From an uncultured Alphaproteobacteria bacterium (lineage in GTDB: Bacteria; Pseudomonadota; Alphaproteobacteria; Rhizobiales; Rhizobiaceae), in the NCBI GenBank assembly GCA_929200315.1, contig CAKMZB010000006.1, positions 124,001 through 188,000 of the forward strand: DNA of 64,000 nt, read 5' to 3'. Shown here in pieces: positions 1 to 8,622 of the stretch. The translations under genes were made by a program, and so were the position numbers. Below the pieces are notes generated by a model. The model was not told the DNA's origin, did no database searches, and saw nothing but the letters and a program-made list of their open reading frames with translations. The first letter of the stretch is position 1. Every line of letters begins with the position of its first letter.

Positions 1-2
1 CG

Positions 3-2795
3 CGTTCAAGGCGCAAGGACCCGTTCCGCGACCAGAACACACCGCTCAACCCGCGGCTCATGCGCTATATCTGGGGCCACACCAAAGCCGAGCAGCTCTG
101 GATCGGTTTCGTGGTACTGGCCTCTATGCCGACCTATTTTTTCGCACTGCAATTGCCGGTGCAGATCGTCAACGAGCCTATCCAGGGCGTTGGTTTTGAA
201 GACCCGGCAGCCACCCTGCCCTTCTTGCAGTTTCAGTATGATCTGCCCTCGTGGCTCGGCGGTGGAACGCTCGACATATTTGAGGGGTGGCAGCTTGAAC
301 GCTGGCCGTATTTGATTGCGCTGTCCTGCCTGTTCCTTTTCCTCGTTTGTGCCAACGGGCTCTTCAAATTCTACATCAACACCTACAAGGGCCGCCTTGG
401 CGAGCGGATGCTGCGGCGGATGCGCTATCAGCTTACAGACCGGGTGCTGCGCTTCCCCATCAACCACTTCAAACGGGTGAAGGGCTCTGAAATCGCCTCC
501 ATGGTGAAGGACGAGATTGAGCCCTTTGGTGAGTTCATTGGTGATGCTTTCGTGCTGCCGCTTTATCTCGGCGGGCAGGCGCTGGTCGCCTTTATCTTCA
601 TCATGACCCAGTCCTTCTGGCTTGGTCTGATTGCCGTTGCTGTGATCGGCATCCAGGTGACGCTCATTCCCTATCTGCGCCGCCGGGTGATTGAGCTTGG
701 TCGTCAGCGCCAGATCACCGCGCGGCTTTTGTCCGGCCGTATCGGGGAGATCGTGGACGGCATCACGGCGGTGCATGTCAACGACACGTCGAACTACGAG
801 CGGGCAGAGATTTCCAGCCGCCTCGGCAAGATTTTCTTCATCCGCTACGAGCTGTATCAGCGGAAATTTTTCATCAAATTCCTGAACAACTTTTTGGCTC
901 AGCTCACCCCGTTCCTGTTTTACGTGGTGGGGGGCTATTTCACCATTATCGGTTCGCTGAACGTTGGTCAGCTGATCGGCGTCATTAACGCCTATAAAGA
1001 CCTGCCCGCACCCGTGAACGGCCTTGTTATGTGGGATCAGAAGCGCATCGACATCAATGTGAAATACGCGCAGATCGTCGAGCAATTCAACGTAACGGGT
1101 ATTCAGGATGCCCGCCTTCAGGCCCCGCATTCTGATCCTGTTCCACCGCTGAAGGGGGATATCCAGGCCTCTAATCTGCAGGTGCTGGACGAGAGCGGCA
1201 CACCCCTTCTGGAGGGGGCTGATCTGAAGCTTCCGCTCAACACCATTGCTGCCGCCGTCGGCCCCCTTGGTTCCGGCGCGGGGACGTTGGCGAACGTGCT
1301 GGCAGGCCTCCTTCAGCCGAGCGGCGGGCGCCTGATGCATAATGGCAAGCACCTCACCGATCTGCCGCAATCGGTGCGCGGCCGCCGTTTCGCCTATGCC
1401 GGGTCGGAAAGCTATCTGCCCCAGTCAAGCCTGCTGGACTCGCTCCTCTACGTGAACAAACACGCCCCGCTTCATCCGCTGGACGAGGCCAAACGTAAGC
1501 AGCTCATGCTCCACCCGCGTTCGCTGGTGGAAACCAAGGCGTCGGGCAACACGACGCTCGACTACTATGCCGACTGGGTGGATTACGATGCCATGAGCAT
1601 CAATGGGCCGCAGGAGGTTTATCCGCGCATCCATGAGGTGCTCGACGTCGTGGAGATGAACGACACCGTCTATGACCTTGCCATGCGCAACAAGCTGGAC
1701 CCGCGCACTCATGCTGATCTTTGCCAAGAGCTGGTGAGGGCGCGCCTGGCGCTGCGCAAACAGATCTCCGGCTCCAAGTTGGAAGAATATGTCGAGGTCT
1801 GGGATTTCGAGAAGTACAACGAACACGCTACGGTCACCGAGAACCTGCTCTTTGGCACCGCGCGCGAAGGCGGCGGCTTTGATGTGGACAAGCTTGCCAC
1901 CAACCAAACGGTGCGCGAAATTCTGTCGCAGGAAGGTCTCGACGCGACGCTGTTTGAAATGGGCCTGGAGCTCGCCGAGACGGCGATCGACCTCTTTGCT
2001 GATCTGTCACCCGACAACCCGTTCTTTGAGCAGTTGAACTTCATGACGCCGGAGGAGCTGGAGGCCTATCCGCCTATCATCGCCCGTGCCCGGGAGAAGG
2101 GTTTTGACAATGTCAGCGAGGCTGACCACGACGCCCTCGTCTCGCTGCCCCTAGGCTATGTGGAGAGCCGCAACCGGCTCTCGCTGCTCTCAAAGGATAT
2201 CGAAGACCGCATCCTGAAGGCCCGTCACGCGCTGCATAGGCGGCTGGCGGCAGACGGAGGTGACGGGATCATCCGCTATCAGGACGACAGCTATAATCCC
2301 TTCAATTCCGTGCAGGACAACATCCTGTTTGGCCGTATCGCTCATGGCTATTCCAGCGCCGCCGATGACATCAGTGAGGCGATCCGCGATCTGTTGCGTG
2401 AGATGGAGCTGGACGATGACATCTACCGCGTGGGTCTTGAATTCGACATTGGCACCGGCGGTAAACGGCTTTCAGAAAGCCAGCGCCAGCGCATTGCGCT
2501 CGCCCGGGCGCTCCTGAAAGGCGCCGACCTTCTGATCGTCAATCGCGGCCTCAACGCCGTTGACCAGCGCAGCCAGGTGCGGCTGATGGACCGGGTGCTG
2601 GAACGGGCGCGGGGCGAGGTGAACCGCGGAACAAGGGGTCCGCAGCCCTTTGGTGTCTTCTGGGTCGTTTCAAACCCGGCCCTTGCGTCCAAATTTGATC
2701 GCGTCTTGTATTTTGACAGGCAAAAGCTGGTCGCGGACGATACGCATGAAAAGCTTATGGAAAACAATGACCGCTACCATGAATTGGTGACATAA
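3..2795 (+). CDS. ABC exporter-like membrane protein with a degenerate ATPase domain (5' partial)
   Basis: The reading frame is open to the left edge, so the true start is probably outside; residues here count from the ATG at 60. Residues 1-330 form an ABC-exporter-type membrane domain with hydrophobic segments near 12-30, 84-102, 165-205 and 280-310. The nucleotide-binding domain (from about 365) is altered at every catalytic motif: Walker A is GPLGSGAGT (401-409, no lysine), the signature is LSESQ (804-808), Walker B reads DLLIVNR (no Asp-Glu), and the H-loop histidine is absent (VVSNPA, 869-874). About 270 extra residues (466-735) separate the Q-loop region from the signature. I infer a non-hydrolysing membrane or scaffold protein rather than an active pump. 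The cyclic-nucleotide-binding gene follows 27 bases later. Confidence 0.85.
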   Translation, partial: RSRRKDPFRDQNTPLNPRLMRYIWGHTKAEQLWIGFVVLASMPTYFFALQLPVQIVNEPIQGVGFEDPAATLPFLQFQYDLPSWLGGGTLDIFEGWQLERWPYLIALSCLFLFLVCANGLFKFYINTYKGRLGERMLRRMRYQLTDRVLRFPINHFKRVKGSEIASMVKDEIEPFGEFIGDAFVLPLYLGGQALVAFIFIMTQSFWLGLIAVAVIGIQVTLIPYLRRRVIELGRQRQITARLLSGRIGEIVDGITAVHVNDTSNYERAEISSRLGKIFFIRYELYQRKFFIKFLNNFLAQLTPFLFYVVGGYFTIIGSLNVGQLIGVINAYKDLPAPVNGLVMWDQKRIDINVKYAQIVEQFNVTGIQDARLQAPHSDPVPPLKGDIQASNLQVLDESGTPLLEGADLKLPLNTIAAAVGPLGSGAGTLANVLAGLLQPSGGRLMHNGKHLTDLPQSVRGRRFAYAGSESYLPQSSLLDSLLYVNKHAPLHPLDEAKRKQLMLHPRSLVETKASGNTTLDYYADWVDYDAMSINGPQEVYPRIHEVLDVVEMNDTVYDLAMRNKLDPRTHADLCQELVRARLALRKQISGSKLEEYVEVWDFEKYNEHATVTENLLFGTAREGGGFDVDKLATNQTVREILSQEGLDATLFEMGLELAETAIDLFADLSPDNPFFEQLNFMTPEELEAYPPIIARAREKGFDNVSEADHDALVSLPLGYVESRNRLSLLSKDIEDRILKARHALHRRLAADGGDGIIRYQDDSYNPFNSVQDNILFGRIAHGYSSAADDISEAIRDLLREMELDDDIYRVGLEFDIGTGGKRLSESQRQRIALARALLKGADLLIVNRGLNAVDQRSQVRLMDRVLERARGEVNRGTRGPQPFGVFWVVSNPALASKFDRVLYFDRQKLVADDTHEKLMENNDRYHELVT

Positions 2796-2822
2796 TGCTG
2801 GCGACACGAAGGGAGAGAACCA

Positions 2823-3293
2823 ATGGGTAAGTTGCAGGACGAGGTGGATCTGCTGCGCGCCATACCGGTGCTGGCCAATATGCCGGCCAACAAGCTGAAG
2901 CTGCTCGCCTTCGCTTCCGACCGGGTGTCTTACGATGCAGGCGAAGTGCTGTTTGAGCAGGGCGACGATGCGGATGCCGCCTATATCGTTATTCGCGGCT
3001 TGGCGGACGTCATAATCAACACCGACAATGGCACCAACAAGGTTGCAGAACTCGGCCCCAATTCCTTCGTTGGCGACATGGCGATCCTGTCCGACATGCC
3101 CCGCACCGCCACCGTGCAGGCGGCGGAAAAGCTCGACACGCTGCGCATCCGCAAGGACCACATGATCGACATGATGAAGGACTCGCCAACCCTTGCCATG
3201 GCAGTGCTGCGCGAACTCGTGCAACGCCTTGCCAAAACCACGGCGGACCTCTCCTCCACACGGGATGAGCTGACAAAGTTGAAGGCCGGGTAA
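2823..3293 (+). CDS. Stand-alone cyclic-nucleotide-binding domain protein
   Basis: This 156-residue protein is almost entirely one CRP/PKA-type cNMP-binding beta barrel (residues 10-125) with a short helical C-terminal tail; there is no DNA-binding domain. The phosphate-binding cassette reads FVGDMAILSDMPRTATV (82-98). The arginine that contacts the cyclic phosphate is present (R94), but the usual ribose-contacting glutamate is aspartate (D85). It has a strong ribosome binding site (GGGAG) and lies between the degenerate ABC protein and the MBL hydrolase. By position it is the likely receptor of the local cyclase, acting on its neighbours by protein contact; that role is inferred. Sensing cAMP, cGMP or another ligand cannot be decided from sequence. 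Confidence 0.9.
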   Translation: MGKLQDEVDLLRAIPVLANMPANKLKLLAFASDRVSYDAGEVLFEQGDDADAAYIVIRGLADVIINTDNGTNKVAELGPNSFVGDMAILSDMPRTATVQAAEKLDTLRIRKDHMIDMMKDSPTLAMAVLRELVQRLAKTTADLSSTRDELTKLKAG

Positions 3294-3300
3294 ACCAAAA

Positions 3301-4176
3301 ATGAGCCGCAAGCCTCACGATGATACAAAGACATTCAGCGCCAAATTCTGGGGCGCGCGGGGGTCGATGGCAGCAACCTCCGAGGAAACGCAGAAATATG
3401 GCGGCAACACCGCTTGCGTGGAACTAACCTGCGGCACCCACACGCTGATTTTCGATGCCGGATCGGGCCTGCGCCAATTGGGGGACGATATCGTTGGCAA
3501 CCATGCCCGCCTCGACGCCCGTGGCATGGAACGCCCGCCACTCCACCTCTTCTTCACCCATTGCCACTACGACCACATTTCCGGCCTGCCCTTCTTCGCG
3601 CCCTTCTATGACGAGAAGACCACAGTCCACGTCTATTCAGGACATCTTGAAGGCCCCGACCGCACCATGCGGATGATGCAGGACTACATGAGTGCGCCCT
3701 TCTTCCCCGTCGGACCTGAGGTGTTCCGCGCGCAAATTGTACCGCATGATTTCGAGCCCGGCGATGTGCTCACGCCGGAGCGCGGAGTGCGTATTTCCAC
3801 CCTCTCCCTCGACCACCACAATGGATGTGTTGGCTACCGGATTGACTATGACGGGCGCTCCTTCTGCTACATCACAGACACGACCCACACCGAGGGTGAG
3901 CACGACATGCGCATCGTCGAGTTCTGCAAGGGCACCCAATATATGGTCTATGATGCGACCTATACTGACAGCGAGTTTGACCGCTTCCGCGACTTTGGCC
4001 ATTCCACCTGGCAAGAAGGCATGCGCCTGGCGCAGATGGCAAAGGCGGAGCGCTATTGCCTGTTCCACCACCGCCCCAGCCGGTCCGACAACGCGCTCGA
4101 TGCGATAGTAGATGAAGCGCGCGAAACCTTCCCCGCCACTGATGCCGCCTATGAAGGGATGGTGGTGCAGATTTGA
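3301..4176 (+). CDS. Metallo-beta-lactamase-fold hydrolase (possible phosphodiesterase)
   Basis: This 291-residue protein has the metal motif THCHYDHISG (residues 86-95, HxHxDH), a second-metal aspartate in YITDTTH near 193, and late histidines in FGHST and LFHHRP. The N-terminal WGARGS and YGGNT motifs place it with the RNase Z/PhnP/cyclic-nucleotide phosphodiesterase side of the superfamily rather than with beta-lactamases or glyoxalase II. It has no signal peptide, so it is cytoplasmic. It begins 7 bases after the cNMP-binding gene and its stop overlaps the start of the cyclase gene (TTGA junction). A role in destroying the cyclase's product is attractive from context but unproven; other phosphodiester substrates are possible. 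Confidence 0.85.
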   Translation: MSRKPHDDTKTFSAKFWGARGSMAATSEETQKYGGNTACVELTCGTHTLIFDAGSGLRQLGDDIVGNHARLDARGMERPPLHLFFTHCHYDHISGLPFFAPFYDEKTTVHVYSGHLEGPDRTMRMMQDYMSAPFFPVGPEVFRAQIVPHDFEPGDVLTPERGVRISTLSLDHHNGCVGYRIDYDGRSFCYITDTTHTEGEHDMRIVEFCKGTQYMVYDATYTDSEFDRFRDFGHSTWQEGMRLAQMAKAERYCLFHHRPSRSDNALDAIVDEARETFPATDAAYEGMVVQI

Positions 4177-5564
4177 GCAAGGCGCCCAACCCCGCCCCCA
4201 CCTTTGATGATGTGGTGGAGTCAGACCAGCGCAGACGTTCACGCCTAAAGAGCGCGCTCCGTAACATTTGGCCGGATGTCGGCCGCTCTGTCCTGCCTCG
4301 TCGGGTTGCTGAGGCGATTGATGCCAACGACAATGTGTCGGAGGTGCTGGTGAAGCTGTTGCAGCTTGCCGTTTTCTCCCTCTGGGGTGTCGTCTATCTT
4401 TTCGCCCCCTCCCCTGACCCCACCACCATATCCATGGTGCCGACGGTTGTGGGCATCTATCTCCTCTTCACCATTGTACTGCTGATCTTTGCCCTGGCGC
4501 GGCCAACACCGCCCTGGCTGATTTACCTTTCCATCACCGTCGACATGGCGCTGCTGACCTACCTGATCTGGTCGTTTCACATTCAGTACGACCAACCGGC
4601 CTCCTTCTCGCTAAAGGCGGTGGAGATGCTGAATTTCTTTGTGCTGATTGCGCTGCGAGCACTCAGGTTTGAGGCCCGCTACATTATCCATGCCGGGGCG
4701 ACAGCGATCCTCTTCTGGGCCGGGCTCGTCTTCTACGTGACACGCAACAACCCCTCTGACCCAATGGTGACGCGGGACTACGTGACCTACCTCACCTCCA
4801 ACACGGTGCTGGTTGGGGCGGAGATCTCCAAGATGATTTCCATCGCCATGTTCACCATTATCCTGGCGATAGCTGTACGCCGGGCCCACGCTTTTCTCGT
4901 CTCCGCCATTGCTGAACGGAACGCGGCGCAGGACCTCTCCCGCTTCGTCTCGGAAGGCGCGGTCGAACGCATTCGCGGTTCTGATGACCGTATCGTTGCC
5001 GGAGACGGAGTGCGGCGGGATGCTGCTATCGTCAATGTCGACATTCGCGGCTTCACCGCCATTGCTGCAGAACTTTCCGCAGACGACACGCTGCTCATGC
5101 TCTCGCGCTATCAGGCGGCCATTGTTCCCCTCGTTCATGAGAACGGCGGCGTCGTCGACAAATTCATGGGCGACGGGATCATGATAACCTTCGGCACGCG
5201 AGGCGACGACAAACGCTATTGTGCCAATGCGCTGCGCCTTGCCGATGCAATCATCGAGGCTCTGCCGCGGCTCTCCGCCATGGGCGATGGTCTCGCCGTC
5301 AACCTCGCCGTTGATGCCGGCCCGGTCGTCTTCGGCGCGGTGGGGGAAGGCGACCGGCTGGAATACACCGTGATCGGCACAGCCGTGAATCGCTCCGCAA
5401 AACTGGAAAAATACAACAAGGTCATTTCGTCCCAGGCTATCACCACCAAATCAGCATATGATCTGGCCAGAGATCAGGGCTACCGCCCACCCAAACGCGC
5501 GCAACGCGCCGATGCCAGTTACCACGAAGGCGACCGAGACGTTCCGCTCGTCGTGCTGGCCTAG
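4173..5564 (+). CDS. Membrane-bound class III adenylate/guanylate cyclase
   Basis: This 463-residue protein starts at TTG, overlapping the previous stop. Residues 50-240 contain about six hydrophobic segments with no recognisable sensor domain, followed by a linker helix and a class III catalytic domain (about 275-455). Metal-binding aspartates are visible in VNVDIRGFTA and FMGDGIMITFG; the lysine of DKFMGDG fits the substrate-base lysine of adenylate cyclases. The transition-state segment reads AVNRSAKLEKYN: the asparagine is kept, but the usual arginine four residues on is lysine. It most likely makes cAMP at the inner membrane. Its operon partners include a cNMP receptor and a candidate phosphodiesterase. 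Confidence 0.92.
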   Translation: MSKAPNPAPTFDDVVESDQRRRSRLKSALRNIWPDVGRSVLPRRVAEAIDANDNVSEVLVKLLQLAVFSLWGVVYLFAPSPDPTTISMVPTVVGIYLLFTIVLLIFALARPTPPWLIYLSITVDMALLTYLIWSFHIQYDQPASFSLKAVEMLNFFVLIALRALRFEARYIIHAGATAILFWAGLVFYVTRNNPSDPMVTRDYVTYLTSNTVLVGAEISKMISIAMFTIILAIAVRRAHAFLVSAIAERNAAQDLSRFVSEGAVERIRGSDDRIVAGDGVRRDAAIVNVDIRGFTAIAAELSADDTLLMLSRYQAAIVPLVHENGGVVDKFMGDGIMITFGTRGDDKRYCANALRLADAIIEALPRLSAMGDGLAVNLAVDAGPVVFGAVGEGDRLEYTVIGTAVNRSAKLEKYNKVISSQAITTKSAYDLARDQGYRPPKRAQRADASYHEGDRDVPLVVLA

Positions 5565-5581
5565 AAACAGAGGAGACCGCC

Positions 5582-6268
5582 ATGAAGTTCATCACGCCCC
5601 TCGCCCTCACTTGCCTTGCAGCTTTCATGTTGCCGCAGCCCGCCCATGCCGGGTGCAGCGACGGACCGGAGGCGGGCGTCGACTGGAACGATTGCCGCAA
5701 GCGCAATCTCATCCTGTCCGGTCGCGATTTGTCCGGCGCGAAGATGGACGACGTCGACATCCTCTCCTCCGATCTGCGCGGGACAAACCTTTCCGGCGCG
5801 TCGATGGAAAAAGCGCTGATGAACCGGGTGAACGCATCGGGCGCGAACTTTTCCGGCACCAATCTGGAAAAGGCCGAAGGCACTCGCGCGATTTTCACAG
5901 GCGCCAACATGACCGGTGCCTCGCTGGAAAAGTCCGTTTTCTTCCGCGGCAACTTTGCCGAGGCAAATCTGGCCAACGCCAAGATGGACCGAGCGGAATT
6001 CTCCCGCGCCAATTTCAAGAGCGCAGATCTGACGAACGCCGATTTCTCCTTCTCCAACCTTTCGCGAGCAGAACTTTCCGACGCGAAGTTGGAGGGCGTC
6101 GCCATAAGCGGAGCCTGGCTCTATCTAACGGACATTGAAGGCGTCGACCTCTCCGCCATCGAAGGGTTGACCACAGAACAGATCGCTCTGGCTTGCGGCG
6201 ACAGCGCGACAAAATTACCGGCCGGAGTAGAGGCACCCGCTGACTGGCCCTGCGCGCCGGAAGAGTGA
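5582..6268 (+). CDS. Exported pentapeptide-repeat protein
   Basis: This 228-residue protein has a Sec signal peptide (1-23, cleavage after AHA) and then roughly 25 pentapeptide repeats of the A(D/N)Lxx type (about 40-185), predicting a right-handed quadrilateral beta helix. The C-terminal 40 residues are not repeats and contain ACGD and a WPC motif; cysteines flanking the helix could form disulfides in the periplasm. The ribosome binding site GAGGAG lies well placed. It follows the cyclase by 17 bases and is probably the last gene of this operon. Its partner is unknown; cytoplasmic gyrase mimicry, as in Qnr, is unlikely for an exported protein. Confidence 0.88.
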   Translation: MKFITPLALTCLAAFMLPQPAHAGCSDGPEAGVDWNDCRKRNLILSGRDLSGAKMDDVDILSSDLRGTNLSGASMEKALMNRVNASGANFSGTNLEKAEGTRAIFTGANMTGASLEKSVFFRGNFAEANLANAKMDRAEFSRANFKSADLTNADFSFSNLSRAELSDAKLEGVAISGAWLYLTDIEGVDLSAIEGLTTEQIALACGDSATKLPAGVEAPADWPCAPEE

Positions 6269-6430
6269 TTTTCGGGTTCGGGAAGCAAGTGCCGGATTGG
6301 TAGCGGCATTTTGCTAGAACAAGCGGGTATTTGTGGAAGAACGGGGGGCATTTGCAAATGCAATGCCGTTCCGAGGCCCATTTCGATGCTGTTTTCTCGC
6401 TAACTCACTGATATCAAGCTAAGAAACCTA

Positions 6431-7615
6431 TTATCGAACCAGCTCTTTCATGGCATCTCCAATGCCGGACAGCGTGAGCGGATACATACGACTGTCCATG
6501 ATATCGCGGATCATTGCTGTCGACTGTGTGTAACGCCAGGTGTGTTCTGGCACTGGATTGAGCCAGATCGAAGATGGCCATTGTTCAAGTGCCCGACGCA
6601 ACCATGTCTCGCCGCTTTCTGCGTTCCAATGTTCTACAGCACCGCCGGGATAAACAACCTCATAAGGGCTCATCGCAGCATCACCAACAAAGATGCACTT
6701 ATGGGTTGGTCCAAATTTATGCATCACATCCATTGTGGGTGTAACATCTTCGCGTCGACGGGAATTGTCTTTCCACACACCTTCATAGAGGCAATTGTGA
6801 AAGTAGTAGAACTCCATGTGCTTGAATTCAGAACGAGCCGCGGAAAACAATTCTTCAACCTGTCGGATATGTCCGTCCATTGACCCGCCAACGTCGAGAA
6901 ACAGCAGCAATTTTACCGCATTGCGTCTTTCGGGGCGGGTTTTGACGTCGAGATAGCCGTGCTCTGCTGTTGCGCGAATGGTGTTATCAAGATCAAACTC
7001 ATCAGCTTCGCCTTCTCGTGCCCAGCGGCGAAGACGTTTCAAAGCAACCTTGATGTTACGGGTGCCGAGCTGCACATCGTCGGCCAGGTCACGGAATTCG
7101 CGCTTGTCCCACACCTTTGTCGCCCGCCGATGGCGGCTCTCCTTCTGCCCGATCCGCACGCCTTCTGGGTTGTAGCCATAGGCTCCAAAGGGCGAAGTAC
7201 CTGCCGTGCCGATGTTTTTTGAGCCGCCTTGATGGCGCTTCTCCTGGTTGGCAAGCCGTTCGGCCAGACGTTTCATCAGTTCCTCAAAGCCACCCGCCGC
7301 CTCAATCTCGGCCTTTTCCTCCTCGGTGAGATGCTTCTCCGCCATCTTGCGCAACCACTCTTCCGGCAGCGACTGCACCTCAATGGCGTCAGGACCGGAA
7401 ACTGCCTCCAGTCCCTTGAAGACATGACTGAAAACCTGATCAAACCGATCCAGAAACCGCTCATCCTTCACCAGCGAAGACCGCGCCAGGAAGTAGAATT
7501 CCTCCACATCCCACATAGCGAGGCCTCTTTCTACTCCTTCAAGCAAAACGAGGTATTCTCGTAAAGTAACAGGAACCGCGGCATTGCGCAGGGAGAAGAA
7601 AAGATTATCGAACAT
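6431..7615 (-). CDS. CoxE-like VWA domain protein
   Basis: This 394-residue protein has a helical N-terminal half and a C-terminal von Willebrand A domain. The MIDAS-like motif reads LFLDVGGSMDGH, with glycine in place of the middle serine of DxSxS, which is common in CoxE-like proteins. This family works with MoxR-type AAA ATPases in metal insertion or complex remodelling; the matching ATPase lies nearby (8798-9646), with metA between them. No signal peptide is present. The exact client complex cannot be named: no CO dehydrogenase structural genes are in the window. Confidence 0.88.
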   Translation of the reverse strand: MFDNLFFSLRNAAVPVTLREYLVLLEGVERGLAMWDVEEFYFLARSSLVKDERFLDRFDQVFSHVFKGLEAVSGPDAIEVQSLPEEWLRKMAEKHLTEEEKAEIEAAGGFEELMKRLAERLANQEKRHQGGSKNIGTAGTSPFGAYGYNPEGVRIGQKESRHRRATKVWDKREFRDLADDVQLGTRNIKVALKRLRRWAREGEADEFDLDNTIRATAEHGYLDVKTRPERRNAVKLLLFLDVGGSMDGHIRQVEELFSAARSEFKHMEFYYFHNCLYEGVWKDNSRRREDVTPTMDVMHKFGPTHKCIFVGDAAMSPYEVVYPGGAVEHWNAESGETWLRRALEQWPSSIWLNPVPEHTWRYTQSTAMIRDIMDSRMYPLTLSGIGDAMKELVR

Positions 7616-7660
7616 TGATTTAGTCGCTCGCAGTGCGAGGATTTTTATGGAAACTAATCA

Positions 7661-8581
7661 TCATTTCGATCCAATCGCATCAAGATCATATGGAACACCT
7701 TGATACATTGTGTGAATCCAATTTCTAAACAACAAATGCGCATGGCTGCGCCAGCGGTTTTGTGGTGGAGACTTGGGATCATCTCCAGGAAAGTAATTTT
7801 GCGGCAGTTCGATCTGCCCACCCACCGCTATATCTCGGGCGTATTCCTCGGCAAGCGACGTGGAATCATATTCGATATGATTGAAGATATACAAGCGGTT
7901 AGCGGCGTTTTCAGCAACCAGGCAAGGGCCGGTCACATCGCTATCCATCAGCAGCTCCAGCTGACTCCGGCCTTCAATGTCGGCACTCCGCACTTCCGTC
8001 CAACGGGACACAGGAATCGAAAAATCGTCTGAAAAACCAGCGAGATAAGGCGATGTCGGATTCAGATTACGATGCCGGAAAACGCCGAAGGCCTTCTGGT
8101 CGAGCGTGAATTTCGGCACACCATGGAAATGGTGAGCTGCTGCCATCGCCCCCCAACATATCGTGAAGAGCGAATGCACATTCGTGCAGCTCCAATCGAG
8201 GATTTTCGTCAACTCGTCCCAATAGGTAACGTCTTGAAACTCCAGTGTTTCAATCGGCGCACCGGTGATGATAAGGCCGTCGAACTTCTCCTCGCGCACC
8301 TCTTCCCAGGTCTTGTAGAAGTCCAGCAAATGAGCCTGCGATGTATTGCGTGGCACATGGCTGCCAATCCGCATCAAGGTCATTTCCACCTGCAAAGGCG
8401 TCGACCCGACCAGCCGCGCAATTTGCGCTTCGGTGCGGATTTTGTCGGGCATCAAATTCAGAAGCGCAATGCGCATCGGTCGGATGTCCTGGCGCAGAGC
8501 TGTGCGCTCGTCCATCACCATAACGCCTTCTGATTCAAGCAATTTTCGTGCAGGCAGGCGGTCAGGAATTCGAATGGGCAT
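7661..8581 (-). CDS. metA: Homoserine O-acyltransferase, MetA family, predicted acetyl-CoA type
   Basis: This 306-residue protein is the standard length and start for MetA. It acylates homoserine in methionine synthesis. The nucleophile is C142 in [10 protein letters not shown]. Residue 111 is glutamate ([10 protein letters not shown]), where E. coli MetA has glycine. In studied members Glu111 selects acetyl-CoA over succinyl-CoA, so the product is predicted to be O-acetylhomoserine, feeding direct sulfhydrylation. A SAM-II riboswitch precedes it, and a GGAG ribosome binding site lies 6 bases before the ATG. The gene sits between the MoxR and VWA genes, with which it has no known functional link. 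Confidence 0.95.
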   Translation of the reverse strand: MPIRIPDRLPARKLLESEGVMVMDERTALRQDIRPMRIALLNLMPDKIRTEAQIARLVGSTPLQVEMTLMRIGSHVPRNTSQAHLLDFYKTWEEVREEKFDGLIITGAPIETLEFQDVTYWDELTKILDWSCTNVHSLFTICWGAMAAAHHFHGVPKFTLDQKAFGVFRHRNLNPTSPYLAGFSDDFSIPVSRWTEVRSADIEGRSQLELLMDSDVTGPCLVAENAANRLYIFNHIEYDSTSLAEEYARDIAVGGQIELPQNYFPGDDPKSPPQNRWRSHAHLLFRNWIHTMYQGVPYDLDAIGSK

Positions 8582-8599
8582 GGCAGGCTCCGTGAACTG

Positions 8600-8622
8600 G
8601 GGCCGGTTAAAACGGTCGGCCC
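8600..8622 (-). promoter_or_regulatory. Hairpin between the SAM-II aptamer and metA
   Basis: On the minus strand GGGCCG pairs with CGGCCC around a short U-rich loop. The 5' arm contains the same GGCC that forms the last strand of the riboswitch pseudoknot, so the two structures exclude each other. It lies about 9 bases before the metA ribosome binding site and lacks a U tract on its 3' side, so it is more likely a switching element than a terminator. Confidence 0.55.

Noticed and set aside
6-1370. A 454-codon minus-strand frame opposite the left-edge ABC-like gene
   Set aside because: The plus-strand frame has clear membrane and ABC-domain structure; the antisense product shows none.
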